DNA of 64,000 nt. Origin: Siderastrea radians (lineage: Eukaryota > Cnidaria > Anthozoa > Scleractinia > Rhizangiidae). Shown here piece by piece: positions 27,301 through 40,900 of the stretch (positions are counted from its first letter, which is position 1; each line of letters begins with the position of its first letter). The position numbers and the translations under genes are program-made. The DNA is taken from contig OZ024888.1 in assembly GCA_964017195.1 (NCBI GenBank), positions 14,036,201-14,100,200 on the forward strand, written 5' to 3'. The notes beneath the pieces were generated by a model. That model did no database searches. It had not been told where the DNA came from and was given only the letters and a program-made list of their open reading frames with translations.

Positions 27301-30300
27301 TTTTTTGTACATGTAAGAGGACGTGATTGTTTTAACCTTTTCTGAGTCCCAGCATCACTATACAAATTCTCATTACTAGTCTCCATACATTTTGTCGAGT
27401 ACCAGTTGAGAGAACTTGTTTATATATCAAGACAGTTTATCTTTGGTGCTCACTTCCCTAATTCTCATGATATCCTGACCTATATGTTTTATAATGCGCT
27501 AATATGATGAGGAGAAATTTTAATGCTGATCACCATTGGGACTGAAAGGGTTAAAGGTATAGCCTACGCTTTCCTTTCGCATTGGTATTATTTTGTTTCC
27601 CAACGTCCAGAGTTTTAATTGAGTAGTCTGTGACTGCAGAGACGTAACAATAAAAATAAAAGAACAATGTGTTAACGGTTTAGGAAAACATTAAGACCAT
27701 CACACAGATAAACATACTGGCAACAAAGGCCCCGTCCAAAAACGCACACTTTGATTTTTTATTCGTTCTTTGTCGTCTGTCTACACTAAAATGGTCCAAA
27801 ACGGAGATGTTTTTCAATGAAAAGAAAGGTTTTGGAGAACGCTCTCCAAAGTGGAGACTTTTGTCTATTGTTTTGGTGTGGACGGCTATAAAGGGAACTT
27901 TCTGAAAATATTGACTTCACAACTAATTATACATACCCCAGTTTCCTGCACAGTTCAGGGGAGCTTTGTGTTCAATCGTTTATGGAATATGCATTAAATG
28001 CTAAACAATGAGTGTTGGTATATCGAGAAAGAGCCCAGTTTACTAATCAAATTAACATGAACTGAATTTTTTCATGTTGCTTTCTACCTTGACCATAATT
28101 CGTTAAACTACGGGCACACTGCAATTTGTTTGCAACGTTTCTCGCTTTAAAATGGCGGCAGTCGCCGGTACCTATGTAGTATCGCAGATGCCATTGAAAC
28201 ATGCGCAAAAGACAGCAAAAAGGTCCGAAAAGGCCTGGGAACGCAAGCATCTTTCAATATCCCTCTTTCACAGGCTAGTGTGGGCGGTGGAAAACTGCAT
28301 GAAAATGCTAGTGTGGTTAAAGCAGAGGTTTTAGAAAACGCAGTAGTGTTGACTACTTTTACTGTTGTGAGAAAAGATCCCCCAAAGTGTAACGTATCGG
28401 GAGGCGAGTGTCGAGTTGTGAGCGGAGACGCCTCAACAAACAGGGGTGTAGGTGCTAAAGAGGAAGCAGAACGTCCTTTTTCTCCCTCCTAGGCATTGCT
28501 AATTGGTAAATTTCAGCTGCTTCAGTCCAGCTACTGGGAGAGAAGCCTTAGCAAAGCCAGAAAATTGACCATGATCATGAGATCAGTTTGGATGTTTTCG
28601 CTGACTGAAGAAAATTTCCTAGTTTACCATGAGCACCGATAGCCGCAGCCTTCCCTATCATGATAACTTACTTCAATTGACTTGGTAAAAATGATCTATG
28701 TTACGTACTTTTTGACTTTTTATCGTGAAGCAAGAGGCGATGTTACCATCCACAGCATGAAATGACAATCCTGAAGTGATTGCCTGAGATGAATGGCCTG
28801 TCGGACGTCCAGAAACAGAATTTCCTATAAAAGGTCAAATGCAGATTCTTGATTAAACAAAGTCTCATGGTAAAAGAAAATGAAAAAGAAAGTAAACCGG
28901 ACGTCAGAAAAACTGCATTACTGAAATTATTCTTTATCGTTTTCATGTAGTGTTAGCCCCACCCTGATGAAAACATGCGTACTCCCCAGGTTACCGAGGC
29001 TTCCTCTTTGGTTTTTGCATTAGGAATTGTCTAATTAAAACAGTTGTGGAGGTAATTCACAAAGAATGAATGTAAAATAGATCATGAACTGTAACTAGAA
29101 TGCAAGGAAGTTAAGACTGGGGAATCCTTTCAAATGCAAATTTTCCTTTTTTTTTTAAGGCCCAATGCATAAAGAGACTCTCTCACTAATCCCAGTTTAA
29201 TCGTAAGAATACACGAATCTGGTCTATTTTAAATTGTAACTATAGTATTGGGAGGAAAATTAGTGATTGGAAACCAAGTAGCTCGTAAGGATTCTCATCT
29301 CTCGAAAATAACCCAGAGAAATCACTTACGCTCGTTTGTTTCACAGAGAAAACTGCCTCCGTAATGACAAGACAGCGGGTAAAGTTTCCAATCCAATGAG
29401 TCTTTGACTAGCCCGCCACACTTCCTTTCTTCCCCAATGGCTGAAATGTTCCTGCCTCCTAGCCATTGCCATGTGCCCATCTTGCGAAGCCCAATGTGTG
29501 CTCCTATGTTAACGTTAGGATGGTTATTGTCTATAAGGGTAAGACGACTAGCAATGGCTTGCCTCTTAATTTCAGAATCCACAACAGCCAAGTCTCCTCC
29601 TTGCCAGGAACAGTGCTCACGAGCTTCGTCCCAGTGTACGTAAATATTGCCTGCGAATACTTTGAAACATGTTTCCTCGGCTTCAAACCAAGCATCATCA
29701 CAATTTGACCCTAAGGAAACAGCACACCAAGAAACAAGGTAAGGTAACAGACAGATTGGCTAGTTCAGTAAAATATGGCATTTAAAGATAGAAGTGCTTG
29801 AGAAAAATCAACGAGAAAATAAATGGAAAGAAAAGAATTTCCAAGAGCTAACAAAATCCCTTTCCCTTTTCCGTATCGTTATTTCGTCATTTTTTTACTG
29901 TTTTTTGTTACTATAAGTCTTAGAATTAGGGCCGTCACATTTTCCAGTATTAATCTTCTACTGCCATACTGAACTTAAAAGCCTACTAGAATTGCCGACT
30001 CTTTACTTAACACCCCATACCGAATTCGTCGCGTCTTTTTTAATACATGCAGCGAGGAAAACCGATACTGAAAAGCCACGGCCGAATACAATGCTTATTT
30101 TGAATAGCGTTTTCAAAGACATTACCTGAGGCGCCTTTTTGTTTCTGACAGACAAAGCCTTGCTTAGTTATACAAGGCTGATCATTGACTCTCCATCCTT
30201 TTCCTTCCCAATTTGGATTCCATTTCTCTGCAAAAATCAAATCCGCGCACCATCCATCCCCTGAAGGTTCTGCAGGCCCCCAGAGTGATGACTTGGTGGA

Positions 30301-31878
30301 AAACGGCTGATTTTTAACAGTAATCCATCGCCCATCACTGACAGCATAGGCACCAACGTAAAAATATCCCCATTCGTCCATGTACGCATCAATAAAGTTA
30401 GTCAGTGTGTGGCCGGGTTTCACTCCGTCTTCGAGTACAGCAAGACGACCTCCACGGTTATGACACTCCAATCGGGCGCCGTCCCAGTTTGGCTTAGAGA
30501 TAATTTGTAGTTGGAAACACGAATCATTCACACCACGCCACCCAGGAGGACAAGAATTAGGCTCTGAAGTTGAAGAAAAAACTAGTTAGTGCTAACTGGG
30601 TAAACGCAAGATTATACACAGTATACGTTGTTTAGACTAGTTCTACTTTCATCATTGCAGCGAACGTTTGTTTTAAGCTATATTACCGACGTATTTGTAA
30701 TGACTCGTAAGGAGTTACAGTTTTGGTTAAAAAGCTCCATTCAGTCGTACATTCATCATGAGCCCAGCATTCATTTATTCACTCACTCACTCACTGATCC
30801 ATCCGTCTGTCCGTCCGTCCGTCCGTCCGTCCATCCATCCATCCATCCATCCATCCATCCAGCCGTCCGTTCGTTTGTTCGTTCGTTTGTTCGTTCGTTC
30901 GTTCATTCATTCCTCTATTTATTCACTAGTTCATTCATAACCTCACACACGCACAATCACTCGTCCATCCACCCACCTGTAATCCATCGTCAGTGCATTG
31001 CAAGAATGTATGGTGATGACATCAATATGTATTTTGGTGCTTACTTATCTTCCTTTCTTACCATTTCTTTTATCTTTTAATCGATACATCTGATTATTCA
31101 AACCATTCATGCGAAGTTTATTCCCTCATATTAATTAATTAACTGTTGGTTTTGATATCCATTTTATGACTGTTGTTACTAGAAAATCATCTGAAATTAA
31201 TTGTATATACATCTCTTTCAATATAAGAAATATACATACAAAATACTATCAGTAGTCAAGATATCCTCCTAATTCAATGGGAGATGTCTCCTATTCGGAA
31301 GAAATAACACACTATGCACACCAGTATTCTTTAAATTTAAATGCTAGCTTTATTGGCATTTTTTCAATATTCTCGCCTCAGTCCAATTTTACTACATTTA
31401 ATAGTCGTTTACCAACAATCTTCTCTACTCACCTGGTAATGACAAATTAGCGAAGAAGTACTCAGACTCAGCTGACCTGCCGCAGCACGTGTGATAGTCA
31501 TCTAAGGCAATCCCGTATGACAACTTCTCTCCTCGGTTAAAAATCAACACCTTTCTATAATCCGCCTGATAAACTGTAGCAGAATAGAAACAATCGCGAG
31601 GAAAGCATTGCAGCTCAGCCATTGACAGATCTCGAGTCACACTCTTTGCACAATACAGTGTATTTGTTGGGTACACAAAGTACATTACGTCAGTGGAGCT
31701 GTTTCTCGTTTGAGTAACTTGCAGCGTGAACTGATGAATCCAGCCGCTGTGAGCTGGAATTCTGTCGAGTTTGAAGTCTGCACCATCTTCCTTTACGAAG
31801 GCATACAGTGTTTGCATAACTAAAACAACAACAATAACAAGTAAGAATCGACAAACGAATAACCCGGAACGGACGGTC

Positions 31879-31909
<31 letters not shown>

Positions 31910-34900
31910 TGACTGACTGACTGATATGACTAATATAAAGTATTGCTAGTCATGTTTGTACGATGTCCACATGTGATGCCCCAAATTAATCCAGCAAGAG
32001 GCTGATCTGTTCCAGTAGAAATATTCTTGCAATTAGCGTGTGGGCTTCTCAGCCCCCACTGTTTGATATAACAATGATATTCACACATTTAGAATTATCC
32101 TATTACCGAAGTAACGTAGAATTTGGGTGGATTTACCGTTTTCTTTTAAACAAATAGTTTTCTTCTAGTTTATTAACTAATAAACGCGAATAGTTTTCTA
32201 ACACCCTGAAGAAGGTAGTGATGCCGAAACGTCGGTGTCATCATCTCTCAGTCAATAGCGCTTATACTCAATTTCGGAATATTTTGCTAGTTTTCTCCTT
32301 ACCCAGTCGTTTACAAGTTCCATTCCTGAATGCAATGTTGTCGATGGCTATATTACTAGAAACATCAGATCCTCTTATACCCTCCAAGATGATCTAACCC
32401 AAAATAATATGTATAGCTATTAACAGGAATATTTAAAGACATATAGCTAGGCTAGTCTAACAGCGGAGGTCCTAAACGACAAAAATCTCTCAAATTGAAA
32501 GCCACTAGTCATTATTTTGCGTAAATAGAAAACTATGGAACAGGCAGATTTCGCGCGACCGGTTCCAAAAGCCTTGACGTCATATGGTCCACGCTACTAC
32601 GTCACACATGCAAGATTGTTCATTGTCATGCAAAATGTATACAAGGTATGAAAGTTCGTTTGCGTGACCCTTTGAATTTAATTTTATCGTTACTAACTGC
32701 TGGGGTAAGTATTAGAAATATCAGAAATCGTTTCAAGACGTTTGCTGTATAGTTTTCAAAACAAAGAGAGGAGGGTTGGAAAACGTCTATTAAATGTCAT
32801 TGTTGGGACACTTACATGAGGTCCTGCTCGGCGGCTCACTTCCCAAGGTGTGGTATTTGGGAAGGAGTCCATATCTGGATATATACTGGTTGTAAACTTC
32901 GTGATACTTCACGCCGGGCCGGCATGAGGCCTGAAGCGGCACTCTAGGAACAACTTTTGTGTTTTAAATCCAGTGAAGCTCAAACTTAGCAACATAACAG
33001 ACTTTTCAATTGCAAACAATCCTATGATTTTTGTTTTTCGATTTTAACGGGTTTTGGCGGGAAAATGACGTCATACAGGTGATGTCAAAATTTTATTTTC
33101 ACCGTATGACTAAACTAGTACACGATTTGGAAATAATATGTTGAGACAAATTCAAATGTGAAAAAATAATTGAAAAAGCTTTATCGGTTCAAAAGATATT
33201 GCATTTTGAAATTTGCCAAAGTTCTAAATATAGTAACAAAATGGCGGGAAATTCAAAATTCAGATTGTCGTATCTTTTGAACCGATAAAGCTTTTTCAAT
33301 TATTTTTTCATGTTTGAATTCGTCTCATCATATCCTTTTGAAATCGCGCAATAAGTCAGTCATCAGGTGAAAATAAAATTGAGGTCATTTGTATGACGTC
33401 ATTTTCCCGCCAAAAACCGTTAAAATCGAAAAACGAAAATCATACGATTGTTTGCAATTGAAAGGTCTGTTATGTTGCAAAGTTTGAGCTCCACTGGATT
33501 AAAAACACAAAAGTTATTCCTAGAGTGCCGCTTCAGGCCTCATGCTGGCCCAGCGTGCTTTTACTTAAAATATGGCACGACATATACATTTCATAAGCAT
33601 GTACATATACATTTCATAAGCATGGCGCTTCGCTCTCGCAAGCATTCCGCCCACGAAGGAGCTCCGCCATAGGGCATATATTAAGTCTTAATTTTAAAAT
33701 GATCGTTTCATTTCAGTTATGGTCCGTTAAACCATAGTTTTTGTCAGATTCAACTATGAGGGCTACCGCCACCCTACCCCCACCCCCGCGCCGCCTGCCA
33801 GTTATATTTTCAAAACAGCATGGAATATAAAAATATACTTCATCTTTCGTCACCTCGTATTCAGCGGAAGAATTAAAGAATACTGCAGTCTCAAACCATT
33901 GGTCGGGGTGATTACCACTTTTGATCCATTCCACTGTTTCACTGCCGTTCATCTTCATGTAGATTATCAAGCTTCCCATAGTGCTTCCATACATGTGATA
34001 CATGATTGACATACATTTTGCACCTTGCATTTTAGGGCTGATAAGTCTAACAATGTCACCATGTTGACGCGGAAGCGAAGCTTCTAAATATGCGTACTTT
34101 CCATCACCTATAAATACCAAACAATAAGGTTTAGGACGTGTCAGGACATTCCATGTTTTTTATTTGTTTTGGCCAAATTCTTCCCTCATATCCTAAACGT
34201 TCCCAGACTGAGGGGAGACAAGGCTCACAAAAGCAAAAGTTCATCGACGAAGACAACTGAAATGCAGAATTTCTTAGTTGATCTCGAGCTCTAGGGTTGA
34301 GCTGACACGCAAACTAACAGGGACCTTAATTTGAGCGGAAATATCAGTGATGGTATAAGTTTACGTCTTTCAAAGTTCAAACCAGCCAAGTTTCCAGAAA
34401 ACTCACTCATCCCAGTTGTTGCTGACAATTAGAGAAGGGCACTCTACGGGAAAGACACTGACGTGATCAAGATAATCGAAAACATCTCACGCAAATCGAA
34501 ACTCGAAAGGTTGTCCTACTACTTAATCTTGTCCTTTTATTTAAATTCCCTAGTCTCGCTTCCAGGAAGAGTTGTGACTCTACCATTCACATTAAACGTA
34601 CGTAAGCAGTAAGCGTCATGCTACCTGAAACATCAGATCGAGGTCCTGTACTCAAGCTGGGTGTCTCTCCTGACCATATGGTCCAGTTAAACTTCGCTCT
34701 ACCTGTGTTGTCATTTTCCCAACCGCAAAAAGTAGAAATTTCGAAATCACAGTCTAAACCTTGGAGAGAGAGAGAGGGAGAGAGAGGCGAAGAAAGACGA
34801 GTCAGAGGCACAAACGTTTACTAATTAGTTTTGTCACTCTTAATTAAAATTCAGTCCCCTTGGGTTGATAAGAGGCGATATGCACTTAGGCGTTTGAACG

Positions 34901-37900
34901 TCATTTTCTTTCATTCCACAAAGTAATTATCCATGCAAAGGGACTGACCTTGTTTTTTGTAAAAACATGTGTTACCCTGGTTACGGTAAACACACACTTA
35001 AAGAAGGAATACTAAAGAAACTCGACGCACTCACAGAAAAACGTCTTCATGTTTCTCAAATTAACTTTATTCAGAACGGGCTTTCTTGGTTTTCTGGGAA
35101 TAACAGGCGATGAAAGATGCGTTGTTTGCATAACTTGATTACAGAAAATTGGCACAATTCGCATGCTGAAAACAGCACATAAGATTTTTCTTCAGTTCTT
35201 GCGAATATTATTGCAGCTAAAGTGTTATTTACGTGAACATGGCATGCCCTGTCAATAGAATGACGTTTTCGCACTTCACGACATAACGGCTATTAGCACG
35301 AGCTTCTGAATTTAAAAGGGCGAAAATGGCAGTATTCCATTTTAAAATTAAATAAAGGTCACGAAATGTTGTTTTGTTTTTTTAGGGCTGTAACATTTGC
35401 TGTTCAAAGTAAGCCGAGTTAGACAAAATCAGTTTCTGTTTTTTTACATAACTAGCGATAACATTGTTAAGAAAAAACTAGCCGCAATACTTGATATGAA
35501 AAGATGGATTGAGGAGAAAGTGTAAACAGTTAATAAACAATTATTGGACGAGGTTGAGCAAAATATCGTGATTAGTCAGTGGCGAGCAGATCAATTATTT
35601 GCCGATGCCGAAGGTAGAGGCAAATAATTGATCTGCTCGCCACTGACAAATCACGATATTTAGCGCAATCGAGTTCAATAATTGTTTTATCATTCAACAA
35701 GATTTGACCAGCAGGCTTGTTTCACAATTATTTATTCCTATCCAAGTGGAGTATAAAGATGATAATGATGAAGCACGTGCACAGTGCTTTCACTTCGCTC
35801 ATAACTTAAATATTCTACACAAAAAAAAATATAAAATTAGTAAATTCCGCTTTCGCCAATAATTAATTGCTTTAAAACGAATACATCAACTGATTTTCCA
35901 AAGAGTACAACATTCAGAAGGAGGATTCACACTTTTTTCTTCAAATTTTTAAGTCAAAAATCGGAGACGTTCCGCACTTTAATGGCTTACTTGCCTGCGT
36001 TTGAGTTTGAGTTTGAGCTTTTCCTTCGCGTTTAGCTGTGAAATTTCCGCTTGAAATACAATGTTGGCTTCGGCGAAGTCGGATCTTTGATGATATCCAT
36101 TTTTTGACAGCTGAAAAACTGTTGGAGACCGATATGTATTCCCACAATTGAAGCTTTCGTGTACAGTTCGCCATTCTTTTTCCTGGCTCCGGCGTAAAAC
36201 TTCTTTAGAACAGCTACCAATTTAACCACGGATAGTAGAACATGGTTTAATGTTCGAGGTCAAAAGCTCCTTTTCGTCGACTTTTCTCTTTTCTAAATAT
36301 TGTCGAAATACGTTTACAGCAACCTTAGTTGCTTTCTTAGTGTTATCGCTGTTTTTTTGTTCAATCAGACAATTGTGTTCACTCTCTGTTAACTCTGGAA
36401 ATCTTGCCGCCATGGTGGAGTTTCAAACGTAGACTGAACTGGTGACTCAACGGCGCACGAGCAGAGTTATTCGCAGCAAAACAACTTCGCACCGTAATGC
36501 GCATGAGCAGACAATTATTCGTAGGCAGTTATTTGCAGTGACGTAATGGTCTCTCGGCCAATTAAAACGCTGGATAAAATGACATGAATGATAATAATTC
36601 ATATCCGCCCTCGCATGAGCACTTGAGTTTATTTTCCAACCTGTTAACCGAATGTATATAAACAAGAAAAGCCCCAGGGGCATTGGACCCCGCTGTTTTT
36701 TTGCCCTCCCATCGGGGTGCTGAATACATTACGGTTACTCAAGATATGAGCCCAAGTGGTGTAAATTAGTGAAGTTAGTGAAGTTGGTGATTTATCTTAC
36801 CATTGACGTGTTTGCTGCCATCCCCCCACCCATGTCTTCTCTGCTCCCTTCTCCTTGTGATCACATGAATCCCTAATAGTATGAATACCTTTCCCTTCCT
36901 TCATTCCTTGGTCATCCACCTGTTTTGACATGCGCGAAGAAGAACGTGACGAAATAGTTTTGACCATAGCGTGACTCAGTTACGTCGCGTTTTTTTTAGT
37001 AAACTGACATCTTAATTCAAGGGCACGGAAATTTAAATAGATTTATTGATAAAGAAAAAATTATCCTAAAATCTAAGGGGAACGGTCATCTACTAAAAAA
37101 GGAAACGTAAAAGTCTACTTTTAGGCCATGATTCGATGAATGCTTTAGCGAAAGCAAGGAAATTTCCCGAATCGGCTTCTGTCTTTCAATGGCGTAATGT
37201 TTACGTGTTACGGCAAGTTAGGCGAATTCATGCCAGCTTCAAAGCAAGCTAGCACCTTCGTCCTTGCTCTCGTCGCAGACAAGCGAACTCCATTGAATTT
37301 CTTGTACTTTTCTACACATCTTTCCCTAGCGATTTTGGCGAAGCAAAGCAAAGCTGCCAAAATATGCATGCATTTCACTGTTCAATATTTAACCTTGTTT
37401 GTAAAGCTCTGGTCCGCTTGAGTAACCCGATCGAATTGGTGCCTTTCAAACTTGCTAGCATATTTGTCCTTGCTCTCGTCGAAGAGATTGCATTGCATAG
37501 CATCTCTCGTAATTTTTTACACCGTCTTTCATGAAGATTTTGGAGAATCGGCGGTAACCGACCGAAGATAATGCTTATGTTGACCGAAGGTTTGCAAAAC
37601 GTAGTTGTTTGGCCGAGCGAAAACTGGAGGTCTGGGGCAAGTGACCACCAAAAAACAAGAAAAGCCCCAGGGGTATCAGACACCGCCGTTGTTCTCCCTT
37701 CCCTCGGGGTGTAAACATATTAAGGTCACTCAAGATACAAGTCCTAGCCCATGTAGCGAAAGACACAGCGAGTATTTGTCTGGCCGAGCGAAAACCAGGA
37801 GTCTGGGGCAAGTGACCATGAAAAAAAGGGAAAACAAGAAAAGCCCCAGGGGCATTGGACCCCGCCGTTTCCCCCCCCCTCGGGGTGCAAATAAATTACG

Positions 37901-40900
37901 GTCACTCAAGATATGTGCCCAAGTGGTATAAAGTTTTGAAGTTGGTGATTTTTCTAACGTTTGACGCGTGTGCTGCCATTCCCCCCCCCAACGTCTTCTC
38001 TACACCCTTCTCCTTGTGATATCATGGATCCCTTATAGTATGAATACCTTTCCCTTCCCTCATTCCTTGGTCATCCACCTGTTCTAGCACTCGCGAAGAA
38101 GAACGTGACGAAATAGTTTTGACCATGGCGTGACTTAGTTACGTCAATTTTTTAACGAAATGACATCTCAGCGTAATTTTAAACAAGAGCACGGAAATTT
38201 AAATAGATATATTGATGAAGAAAACTTATCCTTAAATCGAAAGGGAACGGTTATCTACTGAAAAATGAAACGTAAAGGTCTACTTTTAGGCCATGATTCG
38301 ATAAATGCTTCAGCAAAAGCAAAACAATTCCCCGAATCGGCTTCTGTCTTTCAGTGACGTAACGTTTACATGTTACGGTAAGTTTAGGTGAATTCATGGC
38401 AGCTTCAAAGCTCGCTAGCACCTTCTTCCTTGCTCTCATCGAAGAGAAGTCAACTCCATTGAATTTCTTGTACTTTTCTACACAACTTTCCCTAAAGATT
38501 TTGGTGAAGCAAAGCAAAACTGCCCAAAAAATGCTTGCATTTTACCGTTGAATTATTCAACTTGGCGAAAGCGAGGGACTTCCCCGAATCGCCTTTTGTG
38601 TTTCAGTGATGTAATGTTTACGTGCCAGGGCAAGTTTGGCAAATTCATGCCAGCTTTAAAGCTTGCTAGCACCTTCGTTCTTGCTTTCATCGAAGGGGTT
38701 TTCATGCCATTAAATCGCCAGTAATTTTCTACACCAACTTTCATGAAAATTCTGGCGAAATAACGCTAAACGAACCAACATTACCGGCAAGTATTGTTTT
38801 GACCGAGCGGAGGTCTGGGGCAAGTGACCACCAAAAAACAAGAAAAGCCCCAGGGGTATCAGACACCGCCGTTGTTCTCCTTTCCCTCGGGGTGTAAACA
38901 TATTAAGGTCACTCAAGATACAAGTCCTAGCCCATGTAGCGAAAGACACAGCGAGTATTTGTCTGGCCGAGCGAAAACCAGGAGTCTGGGGCAAGTGACC
39001 ATGAAAAAAAGGGAAAACAAGAAAAGCCCCAGGGGCATTGGACCCCGCCGTTTCTCCCCCTCCCCTCGGGGTGCAAATAAATTACGGTCACTCAAGATAT
39101 GTGCCCAAGTGGTATAAAGTTTTGAAGTTGGTGATTTTTCTAACGTTTGACGCGTGTGCTGCCATTCCCCCCCCCCCCAACGTCTTCTCTGCACCCTTCT
39201 CCTTGTGATATCATGGATCCCTTATAGTATGAATACCTTTCCCTTCCCTCATTCCTTGGTCATCCACCTGTTCTAGCACTCGCGAAGAAGAACGTGACGA
39301 AATAGTTTTGACCATGGCGTGACTTAGTTACGTCAATTTTTTAACGAAATGACATCTCAGCGTAATTCTCAATATTAAACAAGAGCACGGAAATTTAAAT
39401 AGATATATTGATGAAGAAAACTTATCCTTAAATCGAAAGGGAACGGTTATCTACTGAAAAATGAAACGTAAAGGTCTACTTTTAGGCCATGATTCGATAA
39501 ATGCTTTAGCAAAAGCAAAACAATTCCCCAAATCGGCTTCTGTCTTTCAGTGACGTAACGTTTACATGTTACGGTAAGTTTAGGTGAATTCATGGCAGCT
39601 TCAAAGCTCGCTAGCACCTTCTTCCTTGCTCTCATCGAAGAGAAGTCAACTCCATTGAATTTCTTGTACTTTTCTACACAACTTTCCCTAAAGATTTTGG
39701 TGAAGCAAAGCAAAACTGCCCAAAAAATGCTTGCATTTACCGTTGAATTATTCAACTTGGCGAAAGCGAGGGACTTCCCCGAATCGCCTTTTGTGTTTCA
39801 GTGATGTAATGTTTACGTGCCAGGGCAAGTTTGGCAAATTCATGCCAGCTTTAAAGCTTGCTAGCACCTTCGTTCTTGCTTTCATCGAAGGGGTTTTCAT
39901 GCCATTAAATCGCCAGTAATTTTCTACACCAACTTTCATGAAAATTCTGGCGAAATAACGCTAAACGAACCAACATTACCGGCAAGTATTGTTTTGACCG
40001 AGCGGAGGTCTGGGGCAAGTGACCACGACGACAAAAAAAAAAAAAACGGGTATTACTAGACCCCGTCCTGACGGCGGGGTAATAATAAAAACAAGACAAG
40101 AAAGCCCCAGGGGCATTAGACCCCGCCGTTGTTCTCCCCCCCCCCCCGGAGGGGGAAATATGTTACGGTCACTCGAGATAAAAGCCCTTGGCTGTGTGGC
40201 GAAAGACACTACGAGTATTTCTTTGGCCAAGCGAAAAGCGGAGGTCTGGGCTAAGTGACCACACAAAAAAAAAACCACGGAAAAAAATGGGTATTACTAG
40301 ACCCCGTCCTGACGGCGGGGTAAAAAGCCCCAGGGGCATTAACCCCGCCGTTGTTCTCTCTGTCCTTGGGGTCCAAAATATATTACGGCCACGTAAGATA
40401 CAAGCCGAAGTAGTGTAAATTTTAAAAGTTGGTGATTTATCGTATTTTTTACGTGTTTGCAATGATAATATAAATCAAGACATGACCTGCCTAATCACCC
40501 TGTTTTAGCGTGCGTGACGAAGAGCGTGATGAAATATTTTGATCATAGCGTGACTCAGCCTGGCCCCGAAGCTCAGTTGGTAGAGCGACGGTGTTCTAAT
40601 CAGGAAGTCGTGGGTTCAAATCCCGCCGGGGTCAAAGATTTTTCTTTTACCTTGGTTCTCATTTCTAATTTCTTCTTTTAAGGCCTGTGGCCTGGGGGAA
40701 ATTATGGAGGGCAGCATTGCTCACTTCTTGGCACTCATACATACACTTTACATCATAATATTACTAAGTTCATAGCGATCGCGAGTTCATGCCAGCTTTC
40801 AAACTAAAGCTCGCTAGTACATTCGTCCTTGCTCTCATCGAAGAGAAGTTATATCCATTGAATTCCTTGTACCTTTCTGCACAACTTTCCTTAAAGATTT

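Noticed and set aside
30628..31080. 150-codon plus-strand frame rich in His, Pro and Ser
   Set aside because: It runs through the tetranucleotide microsatellite; translation of a simple repeat.
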